A stretch of DNA of 64,000 bases from Sabellastarte sp. h YS-2021 (lineage: Eukaryota > Annelida > Polychaeta > Sabellida > Sabellidae): positions 29,695,464 through 29,759,463 of the forward strand of contig OZ024929.1 in NCBI GenBank assembly GCA_964017235.1, written 5' to 3'. Under the pieces are notes generated by a model. It was not told the origin of the DNA. It did no database searches and saw only the letters and a list, made by a program, of their open reading frames with translations. Shown here one piece after another: positions 42,550 through 54,930 of the stretch (its first letter is position 1; each line of letters opens with the position of its first letter). The translations under genes were made by a program, and so were the position numbers.

Positions 42550-44040
42550 TGTATCCACTGGATAGCCGTAGTGTGTAGAGAGATTTCACCATTACCGCTC
42601 TAACAAAAAAAAAATTAGCCTTCTCAAGTTTGCAAAGTATATTACAGGGTGCACCACAGTACTCTATTGGTAGGCTTTATGTCTAAATTAGGCCTGTGGC
42701 TAAATTACTTACCTACTAAAAATGAGTAATTCTGCATTTTCTCTAAAAGTATTGCAGATAGCAAATTTTTCTTAAATAACTCATTCACCTACTTTTGGGA
42801 GAGCTTTCACATGCTGAAGTTCCAGACCTGTAGGTAATTACTCACCTACTCAAAATGAGTAAATGCGAATTATCTCTAAAAGTATTGCAGATAGCCAATT
42901 TTTGTCAAATAACTCCTTCACCTACTTTTGGGAGAGCTTTCACTTGGTGAAGTTTCAGACCCGTAGGTAATTACTCACCTACTCAAAATGAGTAAATGCA
43001 AATTATCTCTAAAAGTATTGCAGATAGCCAATTTTTGTCAAATAACTCCTTCACCTACTTTTGGGAGAGCTTTCACTTGGTGAAGTTTCAGACCTGTAGG
43101 TAATTACTCACCTACTCAAAATGAGTAAATGGAAATTATCTCTAAAAGTATTGCAGATAGCCAATTTTTGTCGAATAACTCCTTCACCTACTTTTGGGAG
43201 AGCTTTCACTTGGTGAAGTTTCAGACCCGTAGGTAATTACTCACCTACTGAAAATGAGTTAATGCAAATTATCTCTAAAAGTATTCCAGATAGCCAATTT
43301 TTGTCAAATAACTCCTTCACCTACTTTTGGGAGACCTTTCACTTGGTGAAGTTTCAGACCTGTAGCTAATTATTCACCTACCCAAAATGAGTAAATGCTA
43401 ATTATCTATAAAAGTATTGCAGATATCCAATTTTTTATCAAATAACTCATTCATCTACTTTTGGGAGAGCTTTCACATGGTGAAGTTCCAGACCCGTAGG
43501 TAATTACTCGCCTACTGAAAATGAGTAAATTCTAATTATCTCTAAAAGTATTGTAGATAGCCAATTTTTCTCAAATAACTCATTCGCCTACTTTTGAGAG
43601 AGCTTTCACTTGGTGAAGTTTCAGACCCGTAGCTAATTATTCACCTACTCAAAATGAGTAAATGCGAATTATCTCTACAAGTATTGCAGATAGCCAGTAT
43701 TTCACAAATAACTCATTAATATGAAAACAACTTAGAGGAAGTCATGGGCTGCAAATCTTTTCATGTGGTCAGATTTCACCTTGGGCCCCTCCTGCTTATT
43801 ATTGGTCCTAGAGGTTTGCAATGTGAAAACGACTTATAGGAAATCATGGACTGCGAATCTTTTGAAGTGGTCAGACTTCACCTTGGGCCCCTGCTACAGG
43901 GTCAAATAAAGGTAGCCAAACTTAAAAGTGCTTTCAGCTTGCTTATTAACGAAAAATGCTTTTTATCTTCTAAACTATGTTAGTTGGCCTTTGTCGGTGG
44001 ATACATCCAGCATCTGGCCACAGATGCGTCCTATTTCTAG
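42550..44040 (+). mobile_element. HLE-2 copy with 133-bp units
   Basis: The start is TGTATCCACTGGATAGCC and GTGTAGAGAGATTTCACC. The core is the 133-bp array and two decayed 147-bp units (43730-43950). The end has GTGGATACA (43997-44005), hairpin GCATCTG-GCCA-CAGATGC (44010-44027) and CTAG before T (44037-44040). Same ends as 19634-22459 but another core. Confidence 0.7.
42690..43725. repeat. 133-bp tandem array, about 8 units
   Basis: Units contain TATCTCTAAAAGTATTGCAG, ATAGCCAATTTTTGTC, CACCTACTTTTGGGAGAGC, TTTCACTTGGTGAAGTTTC and ACTCACCTACTCAAAATGAG. Copies are moderately diverged. Confidence 0.9.
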
Positions 44041-44855
44041 TTTGTAATGCTACTTATGCCTAGAGATTTCTCAGCCATGTCTGCATGGATTTTTATGAAA
44101 CAAAAATGAGCAGAAGTTCTTTATCAAACCTTTTAAATGATGTATTGGTTGTAGGTAATAGTGTGTCAAAAGTACGAACAAAAAATCAGCATTTGTTGAT
44201 GAATTTGTAACCCTCATCATGCAGGCATGTACAAAAAATATGTCTGTGTCTGTATGTCTCCCTATTTAGTATCAATACAGTGTGTGGTGGAAAATAAATA
44301 TGCTTTCTAATTTCTATAAGACTGGCTTTTCAGTGTTCTGAGTATTGAGTGATCTTGCAAATACAAAAAGAGGGGTTATTTATGACCTCAGAATGATGTT
44401 TTTTATGGTGCAGGATGTGGTTCTTGGGCGTAGTGGAAACACTGCCATTTCTCAATACTTGCTGCAAATTTATGCATCATGGATCTATAGCATTTTATCA
44501 CACATGGAAATACACCGACACATTTACATCGGCTACTAATACAGCTACCCTTTGCAGGAACAAAGGCATGGCCCCAGTGTAGCATTAAATATATCATTTT
44601 GTTGTGACAGCCTTTAATTAGTATAGCTTTTTCTGTATGCTTGAAACAGAGAAATGGCTAAACTCTGTTAGTTTGTGCAAAAATCATATCAAAGTCTGAT
44701 TTATATCTCCATACTATAGGTCTGTGCCTTATGTCAGATGCTTGAAAAGCTTTGCTATGTTGCAAATTCAGCGTGGTTAATTTTTAAACTTTTATAAGAC
44801 CGTATTCAAGCCAGAATTAGATGCTTTTGCACTTATCTAAGTACACTTTACCTTT
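44041..44855. other. No feature recognised
   Basis: About 800 bp of AT-rich DNA without visible exon or repeat ends. The open frames at 44345-44597 overlap on both strands and show no domain. Confidence 0.45.
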
Positions 44856-44859
44856 TATT

Positions 44860-44882
44860 AAGCTCCCTGCAAGGGATGCTTG
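44860..44882 (+). mobile_element. HLE-5-type 5' hairpin
   Basis: AAGCTCCCT pairs with AGGGATGCTT; GTTGGTATACAGG follows. It resembles the starts at 30295 and 47907. The HLE-1 copy begins 70 bp later. Confidence 0.4.
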
Positions 44883-44955
44883 TTGGTATACAGGAGAAAT
44901 TCACGTGGAAGTGGTTTCCTGTACACACATTTTCTATTACTTATAGCTTAGTAAT

Positions 44956-46498
44956 AAGGGCTGTCGGGGTATTGTTTTCACCCATGGTGTCCAGATGGGC
45001 GGGCGTCCGGGCGGGCGGGCGGCGGGAAATAGTTTGTCCGGGCTGTATCTCAGAAACCGTAAGGTGTAGGAAGTTGATATTTTGTAGGGACATTGGTTAG
45101 GGGGTGTAGGTGTGCAACGTCATGGTCTGACCTTGATTTGACCTTTGACCTTGCCGTAGTGACCTTGACCTATAAAATATTGTCCGGGCTATATCTCGGA
45201 AACCCTAAGGTGTAGGATTTTGATACTTGGTGGGGATATTGGTTAATGGGTGTAGGTGTGCAACGTCATGGTCTGACCTTGCTGTAGTGACCTTGACCTA
45301 TAAAATGTTGTCCGGGCTATATCTCGGAAACTGTAAGGTGTGGGAAGTTGATATTTGGTAGGGACATTGGCTAGGGGGTGTAGGTGTGCAACGTCATGGT
45401 GTGACCTTGAGTTGACCTTTGACCTTGCCGTAGTGACCTTGACCTATAAAATCTTGTCCGGGCTATATCTCAGAAACCGTAAGGTGTAGGAAGTTGATAT
45501 TTGGTAGGGACATTGGTTAGGGGGTGTAAGTGTGCAACGTCATGGTGTGGCCTTGATTTGACCTTTGACCTTGCCGTAGTGACCTTGACCTATAAAATAT
45601 TGTCCGGGCTATATCTCGGAAACCCTAAGGTGTAGGATTTTGATACTTGGTGGGGACATTGGTTAATGGGTGTAGGTGTGCAACGTCATGGTCTGACCTT
45701 GCTGTAGTGACCTTGACCTATAAAATGTTGTCCGGGCTATATCTCGGAAACTGTAAGGTGTGGGAAGTTGATATTTGGTAGGGACATTGGCTAGGGGGTG
45801 TAGGTGTGCAACGTCATGGTGTGACCTTGAGTTGACCTTTGACCTTGCCGTAGTGACCTTGACCTATAAAATCTTGTCCGGGCTATATCTCAGAAACCGT
45901 AAGGTGTAGGAAGTTGATATTTGGTAGGGACATTGGTTAGGGGGTGTAGGTGTGCAACGTCATGGTGTGGCCTTGATTTGACCTTTGACCTTGCCGTAGT
46001 GACCTTGACCTATAAAATCTTGTCCGGGCTATATCTCAGAAACCGTAAGATTTAGGAAGTTGATAATTGGTAGGGATATTGGTTAGGGCGTGTAGGTGTG
46101 CAACGTCATGGTCTGACCTTGATTTGACCTTTGACCTTTCCATAGTCACCACAATAAGCATTCATTAAATGTATTACCACTTCTGTATGCATGGTAATAT
46201 TCAAACCATCTAAACCATAATTCGGCCATGCAGATGTAGATAAAGAGTGTTGAATTTTAGTTTACTGATTAATGCTGTCATCTTGTTATTGAATTATCTT
46301 GTTTTAATACTTCATCTTTATATGCATTATCTTTCTTTTAAACATTATTTCTCCATTTAAACATTGTTTGGACCTTTATATAACTGACAGTGCTCTGAAA
46401 GTATCCTGAAGTTTGTACTGGTACAGTACTTCTATATCTCATGGTGTTGAAAATATTTCCCTAGGCTGTGGGGTACGGGCATCTCTGATGTTATTTTT
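44956..46498 (+). mobile_element. HLE-1 copy, 5' palindrome halved
   Basis: It begins AAGGGCTGTCGGGGTATTG, so the first half of the palindrome is missing. The G-rich GGGCGGGCGTCCGGGCGGGC follows (44998 onward), then 146-bp units to about 46140, the HLE-1 tail and the end GGCTGTGGGGTA, hairpin and T-run (46464-46498). Confidence 0.65.
45181..46020. repeat. 420-bp higher-order repeat of the 146-bp unit
   Basis: 45181 and 45601 begin an identical order of three units (128, 146 and 146 bp). Shared variants are AACCCTAAGGTGTAGGATTT and the short unit lacking TTGATTTGACCTTTGACC. Confidence 0.8.
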
Positions 46499-46858
46499 GA
46501 AAGTTTGGTTCAGACTTCAAACATCTGAAATTCGGACTTTGTAAAATGTTAAGAAATCCTAAAGATCAGACCACATCCCAACGAATCCTATTTTCGCCCA
46601 TCTGTCAAAACTACATTTTAATGAAAATATGGTGAAATTTATTCAAAATATCCATGGATTTTATATTTTTAGCATATTTTCAACAAAGTGACAAAGATTT
46701 TATGTTAGATTTCTGCATTTTTACTGATTTTGAAAACGTAGCTTCAATGATCGGACTAGATAAAAAAAATCATCAAAGTTCACTGGCTTGTACAGATATC
46801 AAACATTGAACCTGACAATCTAAGTGATCTCACAACACTGCTTGTTAATTATTAACTA
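46499..46858. other. No feature recognised
   Basis: AT-rich DNA after an HLE-1 end. No coding or repeat signal. Confidence 0.4.
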
Positions 46859-47480
46859 AATTTTTGGCCCACAGGCAACATGCAGAGTTTTCTGCCACTT
46901 TTTGCCAAAAAATAGTTTTCCCGCTATTTTTGGTGGCCATTTTGAAAAAAAAAAAAAACAAATAAAAAAACCCCCACATTTTTCTTGGAAATGGTGCGAA
47001 ACAGATTACAATGAATTTCTGACCCCGAGGGTACGTACAGAGTCGTCTGCCACTTTTTGCCAAAAATCATTTTCATCGCTATTTTAAGTGGCCATCTTGA
47101 ATTTCTTTGTAAAATGCAAAAATGCATTTATGTCAGAAATGATGCTAAATAGAGCAATTTCTATGACATTTTTTGCCCTCAGGATATACAATCATCTTAG
47201 ATGACTCATCTGTCAATTTTACTGAAAATTGTTTTCCCACTTTTTTTGGTGGCCATATTGAAGTTCTGCGTATAACCCCAAAATCCATTTATGTCAGAAA
47301 TGGTGCAAGATAGAAGAGCCATTTTGACAAAATTCTTCACCCGCAGGGCATACCCAGAGTCATCTGGCACTTTTTGCCAAAATTCCTTTTTCCGCCTTTT
47401 TGGCGTCATCTTGAATTTCTGCATAAAATGCAAAAAACGCATTCATCTTGGAAACAGTGCAATAAATACTGTGTTCATTG
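46859..47480. repeat. Diverged relatives of the 169-bp repeat
   Basis: CCACTTTTTGCCAAAAAT, TTTTGGTGGCCATTTTGAA and TTTATGTCAGAAATGGTGC recur about every 150 bp. The phrase order (hypothetical unit: cell-like TATCTC or GAAAYGGTGC, then ATAGAGCAATTT, then CGCAGGGTAT, then GGCCATCTTGAA) is that of the 169-bp arrays. Confidence 0.6.
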
Positions 47481-47715
47481 TCTTTTCTTGCTCTGTACCC
47501 CTTTGTCCTTACATCTTTCACATTTGAGATGGCCATCGAAAACTGCCATAAAATGGCCACAAGTGCCACGCTTCTGTCCTGGGGATGACATAATCTTCAC
47601 AGAACACAGTAGTAAATGTCTTTATAAAATGAACTTCAAATTCGCAAAATATCTACAGATTTCTTCACACTTTAGAGAGCTCTTCAAAAACACATCTGCA
47701 CACTTCATGCGCCAA

Positions 47716-47885
47716 ACGAAAATGATGTGATGATGTCAAACTGTCTAGACAGGAAAGAAGTACCATGCGCCACCTAGCAAATGCACACACCTTGACCGGT
47801 CCTGCTGGTGGAAATACAGGACAGCCTTTTCTGTTGTTTGGCGGGGCCGGTTGCGCCAACTGGTATAGCAATTGTCCATTATGTA
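47716..47885 (+). mobile_element. Isolated DIRS 3' terminal fragment
   Basis: It parallels 7767-7925 over its length: GATGATGTCAAACTG, TAGACAGGAAAGAAG, CCGGTCCTGCTGGTGGAAA, TTTTCTGTTGTTTGG and TAGCAATTGTCCATT. No polymerase or recombinase sequence precedes it. It may be a solo terminus left by recombination or a truncated copy. Confidence 0.7.
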
Positions 47886-47906
47886 AGGTATTAACTAAAT
47901 TTAATT

Positions 47907-47928
47907 AAGCGTCCCGCAAGGGACGTTT
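47907..47928 (+). mobile_element. HLE-5 5' hairpin
   Basis: AAGCGTCCC (47907-47915) pairs with GGGACGTTT (47920-47928) across a GCAA loop. CG-rich GGCTCCGCCGGCTCCGC follows, then CTTATAACTCTGTAACCG and TTTTCAAATTTGGCAGG. The 169-, 133- and 155-bp arrays lie downstream. The matching 3' end is uncertain; a CTAG at 59231-59234 after GGGCGTCC is a weak candidate. Confidence 0.5.
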
Positions 47929-48299
47929 GTTTGTGTATGGGAGAGCTTCAGGCTCCGCCGGCTCCGCATTTTGTTTTTCTTATAACTCTGTAACCGTTAG
48001 GCGGATTCTTTTCAAATTTGGCAGGTTTAGGCAGTAGCCTTGGGGAATTTTTTTGAATATGCTGCAGTGACATTTCAACCAATCATAGAGGTCACATGAC
48101 CAAAAATGTCTTTTTTCGATGGGGAAGCTTGTCCGGATGATAACTTGAAAGGAATTTTATCAATTCACCTGAAACTTGGCAAATACATTCATTCTATTAA
48201 AATCTGGAAATCATTAGATTTTGGCATTGATTGGTCAAGAAATGGCCGAGTAATTAATGATTAATTAATCATTACGAATTTTCCAAATAAGGAAAACAC
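47929..48299. other. HLE-5 subterminal DNA
   Basis: Contains the CG-rich stretch and one copy of the core phrase (TAACTCTGTAACCGTTAGGC, then CAAATTTGGCAGG), followed by AT-rich DNA leading to the array. No gene. Confidence 0.4.
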
Positions 48300-49060
48300 A
48301 AAAATGCTTATATCTCAAAAACCGTGCTAGATAGAGCGATTTCAATGAAATTTTTGACCCGCAGGGTATCTCTGCGGAGTAGTTTTCCCAATTTTCAAAC
48401 TATTTTTGTCTCGTCCAAAATGGCGGCCATTTTGAATTTTCGAAATTTTCGCAAAAATTGCAAAACACAAAAATGCTTATATCTCAAAAACCGTGCTAGA
48501 TAGAGCAATTTCGACAAAATTTTTGACCCGCAGGATATCTCTGCGGAGTACTTTTCCCAATTTTCAAAAAATTTTTGTCTCGCCATAAATGGCGGCCATT
48601 TTGAATTTTCGAATTTTTCGCAAAAATTGCAAAACATAAAAATGTTTATATCTCGAAAACCCTGCAAGATAGAGCGATTTCGACGAAATTTCTGACCCGT
48701 AAGTTATCTCTGCAGAGTAGCCATGCCAATTTTCAAACAAAAAATTTCTCGCAAAAAATGGCGGCCATTTTGAATTTTCGAATTTTTCGCAAAATTGCAA
48801 AACACAAAAATGCTTATATCTCGAAAACCGTGCTAGATAGAGCGATTTCGACGAAATTTTTGGCCCACAGGGTATCTCTGAAGAGTAGCCATGTCAATTT
48901 TCAAAAAAAATTTGTCTTGCCAAAAATGGCGGCCATTTTGAATTTTCGAATTTTTGCGCAAAACTTGCAAAACACAAAAATGCTAATATTTCGAAAACCG
49001 TGCTACATAGAGCGATTTCGACGAAATTTTTTATCTTCAGGGTATCTCTGCAGAGCAGCT
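48300..49060. repeat. 169-bp tandem array, about 4.5 units
   Basis: AAAATGCTTA recurs at 48301, 48470 and 48639. Units hold TATATCTCAAAAACCGTGC, TAGATAGAGCGATTTCGACG, AAATTTTTGACCCGCAGG and AATGGCGGCCATTTTGAAT. Confidence 0.9.
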
Positions 49061-49063
49061 ATC

Positions 49064-52000
49064 CCAAAGAGCTTTCACTTGGTGAAGTTTCAGACCCATA
49101 GCTAATTGCTCACCTACTCAAAAAGAGTAAATGCGAATTACCTCTAAAAGTATTGCAGATGGCCAATTTTTCTCAAATAACTCATTCACCTACTTTTGGA
49201 AGAGCTTTCACTTGGTGAAGTTTCAGACCCGTAGCTAATTACTCACCTACTCAAAATGAGTAAATGCTAATTATCTCAAAAACTATTGCAGATACCCAAT
49301 TTTTATCAAATAACTCATTCATGTACTTTTGGGAGAGCTTTCACATGGTGAAGTTTCAGACCCGTAGATGATTACTCACCTACTCAAAATGAGTAAATGC
49401 GAATTATCTCTTAAAAGTATTGCAGATAGCCAATTTTTCTCAAATAACTCATTCACCTACTTTTGGAAGAGCTTTCACATGGTGAAGTTTCAGACCCATA
49501 GTTAATTACTCACCTACTCAAAATGAGTAAATGCGAATTATCTCTAAAAGTATTGCAGATAGCCAATTTTTCTCAAATAACTCATTCACCTACTTTTGGG
49601 AGAGCTTTCACTCTGTGAAGTTTCAGACCCATAGCTAATTATTTACCTACTCAAAATGAGTAAATGCTAATTATCTCTAAAAGTATTGCATATAGCCAAT
49701 TTTTCTCAAATAACTCATTCACCTACTTTTGGGAGAGCTTTTACTCTGTGAAGTTTCAGACCCATAGCTAATTACTCACCTACTGAAAATGAGTAAATGT
49801 GAATTATCTCTAAAAGTATTGCAGATAGCCAATTTTTCTCAAATAACTCATTCACCTACTTTTGGGAGAGCTTTCACTTGGTGAAGTTTCAGACCCATAG
49901 CTAATTACTCACCTACTCAAAATGAGTAAATGCGAATTATCTCTAAAAGTATTGCATATAGCCAATTTTTCTCAAATAACTCATTCACCTACTTTTGGGA
50001 GAGCTTTTACTCTGTGAAGTTTCAGACCCATAGCTAATTACTCACCTACTCAAAATGAGTAAATGCGAATTATCTCTAAAAGTATTGCAGATAGCCAATT
50101 TTTCTCAAATAACTCATTCACCTACTTTTGGGAGAGCTTTCACTCGGTGAAGTTTCAGACCCATAGCTAATTACTCACCTACTCAAAATGAGTAAATGCG
50201 AATTATCTCTAAAAGTATTGCAGATAGCCAATTTTTCTCAAATAACTCATTCACCTACTTTTGGGAGAGCTTTCACTTGGTGAAGTTTCAGACCCATAGC
50301 TAATTACTCACCTACTGAAAATGAGTAAATGTGAATTATCTCCAAAAGTATTGCAGATAGCCAATTTTTCTCAAATAACTCATTCACCTACTTTTGGGAG
50401 AGCTTTCACTCGGTGAAGTTTCAGACCCATAGCTAATTACTCACCTACTCAAAATGAGTAAATGCGAATTATCTCTAAAAGTATTGCAGATAGCCAATTT
50501 TTCTCAAATTAATCATTCACCTACTTTTGGGAGAGCTTTCACTTGGTGAAGTTTCAGACCCATAGCTAATTACTCACCTACTCAAAATGAGTAAATGCGA
50601 ATTATCTCTAAAAGTATTGCAGATAGCCTATTTTTCTCAACTCATTCACCTTCTTTTGGGAGAGCTTTCACTTGGTGAAGTTTCAGACCCATAGCTAATT
50701 ACTCACCTACTCAAAATGAGTAAATGCGAATTATCTCTAAAAGTATTGCAGATAGCCAATTTTTCTCAAATTAATCATTCACCTACTTTTGGGAGAGCTT
50801 TCACTTGGTGAAGTTTCAGACCCATAGCTAATTACTCACCTACTCAAAATGAGTAAATGCGAATTATCTCTAAAAGTATTGCAGATAGCCAATTTTTCTC
50901 AAATAACTCATTCACCTACTTTTGGGAGAGCTTTCACTCTGTGAAGTTTCAGACCCATAGCTAATTACTTACCTACTCAAAATGAGTAAATGCGAATTAT
51001 CTCTAAAAGTATTGCAGATAGCCAATTTTTCTCAAATAACTCATTCACCTACTTTTGGGAGAGCTTTCACTTGGTGAAGTTTCAGACCCATAGATAATTA
51101 CCTACCTACTCAAAATGAGTAAATGCGAATTATCTCTAAAAGTATTGCAGATAGCCAATTTTTCTCAAATAACTCATTCACCTACTTTTGGGAGAGCTTT
51201 CACTTGGTGAAGTTTCAGACCCATAGCTAATTACTCACCTACTGAAAATGAGTAAATGTGAATTATCTCCAAAAGTATTGCAGATAGCCAATTTTTCTCA
51301 AATAACTCATTCACCTACTTTTGGGAGAGCTTTCACTCGGTGAAGTTTCAGACCCATAGCTAATTACTCACCTACTCAAAATGAGTAAATGCGAATTATC
51401 TCTAAAAGTATTGCAGATAGCCAATTTTTCTCAAATTAATCATTCACCTACTTTTGGGAGAGCTTTCACTTGGTGAAGTTTCAGACCCATAGCTAATTAC
51501 TCACCTACTCAAAATGAGTAAATGCGAATTATCTCTAAAAGTATTGCAGATAGCCTATTTTTCTCAACTCATTCACCTTCTTTTGGGAGAGCTTTCACTT
51601 GGTGAAGTTTCAGACCCATAGCTAATTACTCACCTACTCAAAATGAGTAAATGCGAATTATCTCTAAAAGTATTGCAGATAGCCAATTTTTCTCAAATTA
51701 ATCATTCACCTACTTTTGGGAGAGCTTTCACTTGGTGAAGTTTCAGACCCATAGCTAATTACTCACCTACTCAAAATGAGTAAATGCGAATTATCTCTAA
51801 AAGTATTGCAGATAGCCAATTTTTCTCAAATAACTCATTCACCTACTTTTGGGAGAGCTTTCACTCTGTGAAGTTTCAGACCCATAGCTAATTACTCACC
51901 TACTCAAAATGAGTAAATGCGAATTATCTCTAAAAGTATTGCAGATAGCCAATTTTTGTCAAATTAATCATTCACCTACTTTTGGGAGAGCTTTCACTTG

Positions 52001-53560
52001 GTGAAGTTTCAGACCCATAGCTAATTACTCACCTACTCAAAATGAGTAAATGCGAATTATCTCTAAAAGTATTGCAGATAGCCAATTTTTCTCAAATAAC
52101 TCATTCACCTACTTTTAAAAGAGCTTTCACTTCGTGAAGTTTCAGACCCGTAGCTAATTATTCACCTGCTGAAAATGAGTAAATGCTAATTATCTCTAAA
52201 AGTATTGCAGGTAGCCAATTTTTCTCAAATAACTCCTTCAGGTACTTTTGAAAGAGCTTTCACATGGTGAAGTTTCAGATCCGTAGCTAATTACTCACCT
52301 ACTCAAAATGAGTAAATGCTAATTATCTCTAAAATTATTGCAGATAGACAACTTTTCTCAAATAACTCGTTCATCTACTTTTGGAAGAGCTTTCACATGG
52401 TCAAGTTTCAGATCCGTAGCTAATTACTCACCTACTCAAAATGAGTAAATACGAATTATCTCTAAAAGTATTGCAGGTAGCCAATTTTCTCAGATAACTC
52501 AATCACCTACTTTTGGGAGAGCTTTCACATGGTGAAATTTCAGACCCATAGCTAATTACTCACCTACTCAAAATGAGTAAATGCTAATTATCTCTAAAAG
52601 TATTGCAGATAGCCAATTTTTCTCAAATAACTCATTCACCTACTATTGGGAGAGCTTTCACTTGGTGAAGTTTCAGACCCGTAGCTAATTGTTTACCTAC
52701 TCAAAATGAGTAAATGCTAATTATCTCTAAAAGTATTGCAGATAGCCAATTTTTCTCATATAACTCATTCACCTACTTTTGGGAGAGCTTTCACTTGGTG
52801 AAGTTTCAGACCTGTAGCTAATTACTCACCTACTCAAAATGAGTAAATGCTAATTATCTCTAAAAGGATTGCAGATAGCCATTTTCTGTCAAATAACTCA
52901 TTCACCTACTTTTAGGAGAGCTTTCACTTGGTGAAGTTTCAGACCCATAGCTAATTACTCACCTGCTCAAAATGAGTAAATGCTAATTATCTCTAAAAGT
53001 ATTGCAGATAGCCAATTTTTCTCAAATAACTCATTCACCTACTTTTGGGAGAGCTTTCACATGGTGAAGTTTCAGCCCCATAGCTAATTACTCACCTGCT
53101 CAAAATGAGTAAATGCTAATTATCTCTAAAAGTATTGCAGATATCCAATTTTTCTCAAATAACTCATTCATCTACTATTGGGAGAGCTTTCACTTGGTGA
53201 AGTTTCAGACCCGTAGCTAATTATTCACCTACTCAAAATGAGTAAATGCTAATTATCCCTAGAAGTATTGCGGATAGCCTTCACATGGTGAAGTTCCAGA
53301 CCTGTAGGTAATTACTCACCTACTCAAAATGAGTAAATGCTAATTATCTCTAAAAGTATTGCGGATAGCCAATTTTTCTCAAATAAGTCATTCACCTACT
53401 TTTGGGACAGCTTTCACTTGGTGAAGTTTCAGACCTGTAGCTAGTTACTCACCTACTCAAAATAAGTAAATGCCTATTATCACTAAAAGTATTGCAGATA
53501 GCCAGTATTTCTCAAATAACTCATTCACCTACATTTTGGAGAAGTTTCACATGCTTAAGT
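49064..53560. repeat. 133-bp tandem array, about 33 units
   Basis: Starts of GAGCTTT at 50134, 50267 and 50400 give the 133-bp period. The middle is almost uniform (CCCATAGCTAATTACTCACC, AAATGAGTAAATGCGAATTA) while edges diverge. A seven-unit block is repeated with an offset of 927 bp: the 4-bp-deleted unit with AGATAGCCTA at 50621 and 51548, and CTCCAAAAG at 50339 and 51266. The duplicated span is about 50270-51880. Confidence 0.95.
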
Positions 53561-53589
53561 TTTTTTATGAATTTTTAAAATAAATTTTA

Positions 53590-54237
53590 ATATATTAAAA
53601 TTAATTAAATCATGCACTAAATCAATTATAACTTGAAAAGTACTGCATTTAGAGCACTTTGTGCAAATATGTTATGCAGCTACTTTTGGGTCAGCTATAA
53701 CATAGTAAAATTTCAGACCTGTAGCTCATGGCATAGCTGAATAATAACTACTTTTAGGTTATCACTGTTGGGTAAATCACTTATAACTTGAAAACTTTTG
53801 CATTTACATTATTTAGTTTCAGTATGTTATTCACCTATTTTGAGGCAGCTATAACATAGTGAAATTCCAGACCTGTGGCTCATTGCATAGCGAAGTAATA
53901 GCTACTTTGAAGTTCTTACTCAACACTAAATCATTTATAACTTGAAAAGTATTACATTTAGAGCATTTTGTTAAAATATGTCATTCACCTACTTTTTCCA
54001 TAGCAACAACATGGTGAGTAACTTGGGTGTCTATCTGAATAGCTAAGTGAGTAATAGCTACTTTTGGGCTTTTCACTAACTTCCATCATGAGTAAAATCA
54101 CTTGTAACTTGAAAACTATTGCATTTAGAGAATTTTGTGCAAATATGTTATTCACCTACTTTTGGGTCAGCTATAACATACTAAAATTTCAGACCTCTAG
54201 CTCGTGCCATAGCTGAGTAATAGCTACTTTTGCCTTT
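53590..54237. repeat. 155-bp array, about 4 diverged units
   Basis: Same unit as 31830-38038, starting after AATCATGCACTAAATCAATT. It runs into an HLE-2 3' end. Confidence 0.85.
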
Positions 54238-54285
54238 GCCGGTGGATACATTTTGCATCTGGCCACAGATGCATCCTTGGTCTAG
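54238..54285 (+). mobile_element. HLE-2 3' end
   Basis: GTGGATACA (54242-54250), hairpin GCATCTG-GCCA-CAGATGC (54255-54272) and CTAG before T (54282-54285), the same as at 43997-44040. No HLE-2 start was found in the 11 kb upstream, so it may close a composite that begins with the HLE-5 end at 47907. Confidence 0.7.
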
Positions 54286-54600
54286 TCTCTAAAAGTATTA
54301 CAGGTGGGCAATTTCTTCTAAATAAGTCATTCACCTACTTTTGGGTGATCTACCACATAGTGAAGTTGCAGAACTGTAGCTCTTTAGATGGCAGAGTAAT
54401 AACCACTAAAATAAGTAAATGTCTTGTATCTCTAAAAGTAGTACAGATAGGCTATTTCTTCTAAAGACGTGCTTCCCTACTTTCAGTTGATCTGCATAAT
54501 GAAGTGGCAGAACTGTAGCTCTTTGGATGGCAAAGTAATAGCTACTAAAATGAGTAAATGCCTTTTGTCTTTAAAAGTATTGCAATCAAACATTAAACTT
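54286..54600. repeat. Two diverged array units after an HLE-2 end
   Basis: TCTAAAAGTATTACAGGTGG, CCTACTTTTGGGTGATCTAC and AGAACTGTAGCTCTTTAGAT recur once with changes. They resemble the 133- and 155-bp units. Confidence 0.6.
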
Positions 54601-54664
54601 GTCACTTCTACATGTGCCTCCATCTCGCAGGAAAATTTATATCTTTAGGACATCTAATTTATAC

Positions 54665-54697
54665 GGCGGGAGATAAATGCATGCGTCAGAATGCTTG
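54665..54697 (+). mobile_element. HLE-7 3' end
   Basis: GGCGGGAGATAAATGCATGC, a short hairpin GCATGCGTCAGAATGC and CTTG followed by a T-run. It matches the inverse of the sequence at about 14900-14930. Confidence 0.55.
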
Positions 54698-54930
54698 TTT
54701 TTTTATTTTTTGCAAAACACAAAAATGCTTATATCTTGAAAACCGTGCTGACTTTGGTTGCCACAACAGTATTAGGCTAGAAACGAAGCATTTTCTTAAT
54801 ACTTTAGCACTCACCTTTATAGCCTTTTCTGGACGCTTTGTTTTTGCTATGCAAAAACATTATCTTTTTTTTTTTGCGAGCGATCCTCTAGTTTGCAATT
54901 TGACGAAATATTTGACTGCCAGGGTATAAA

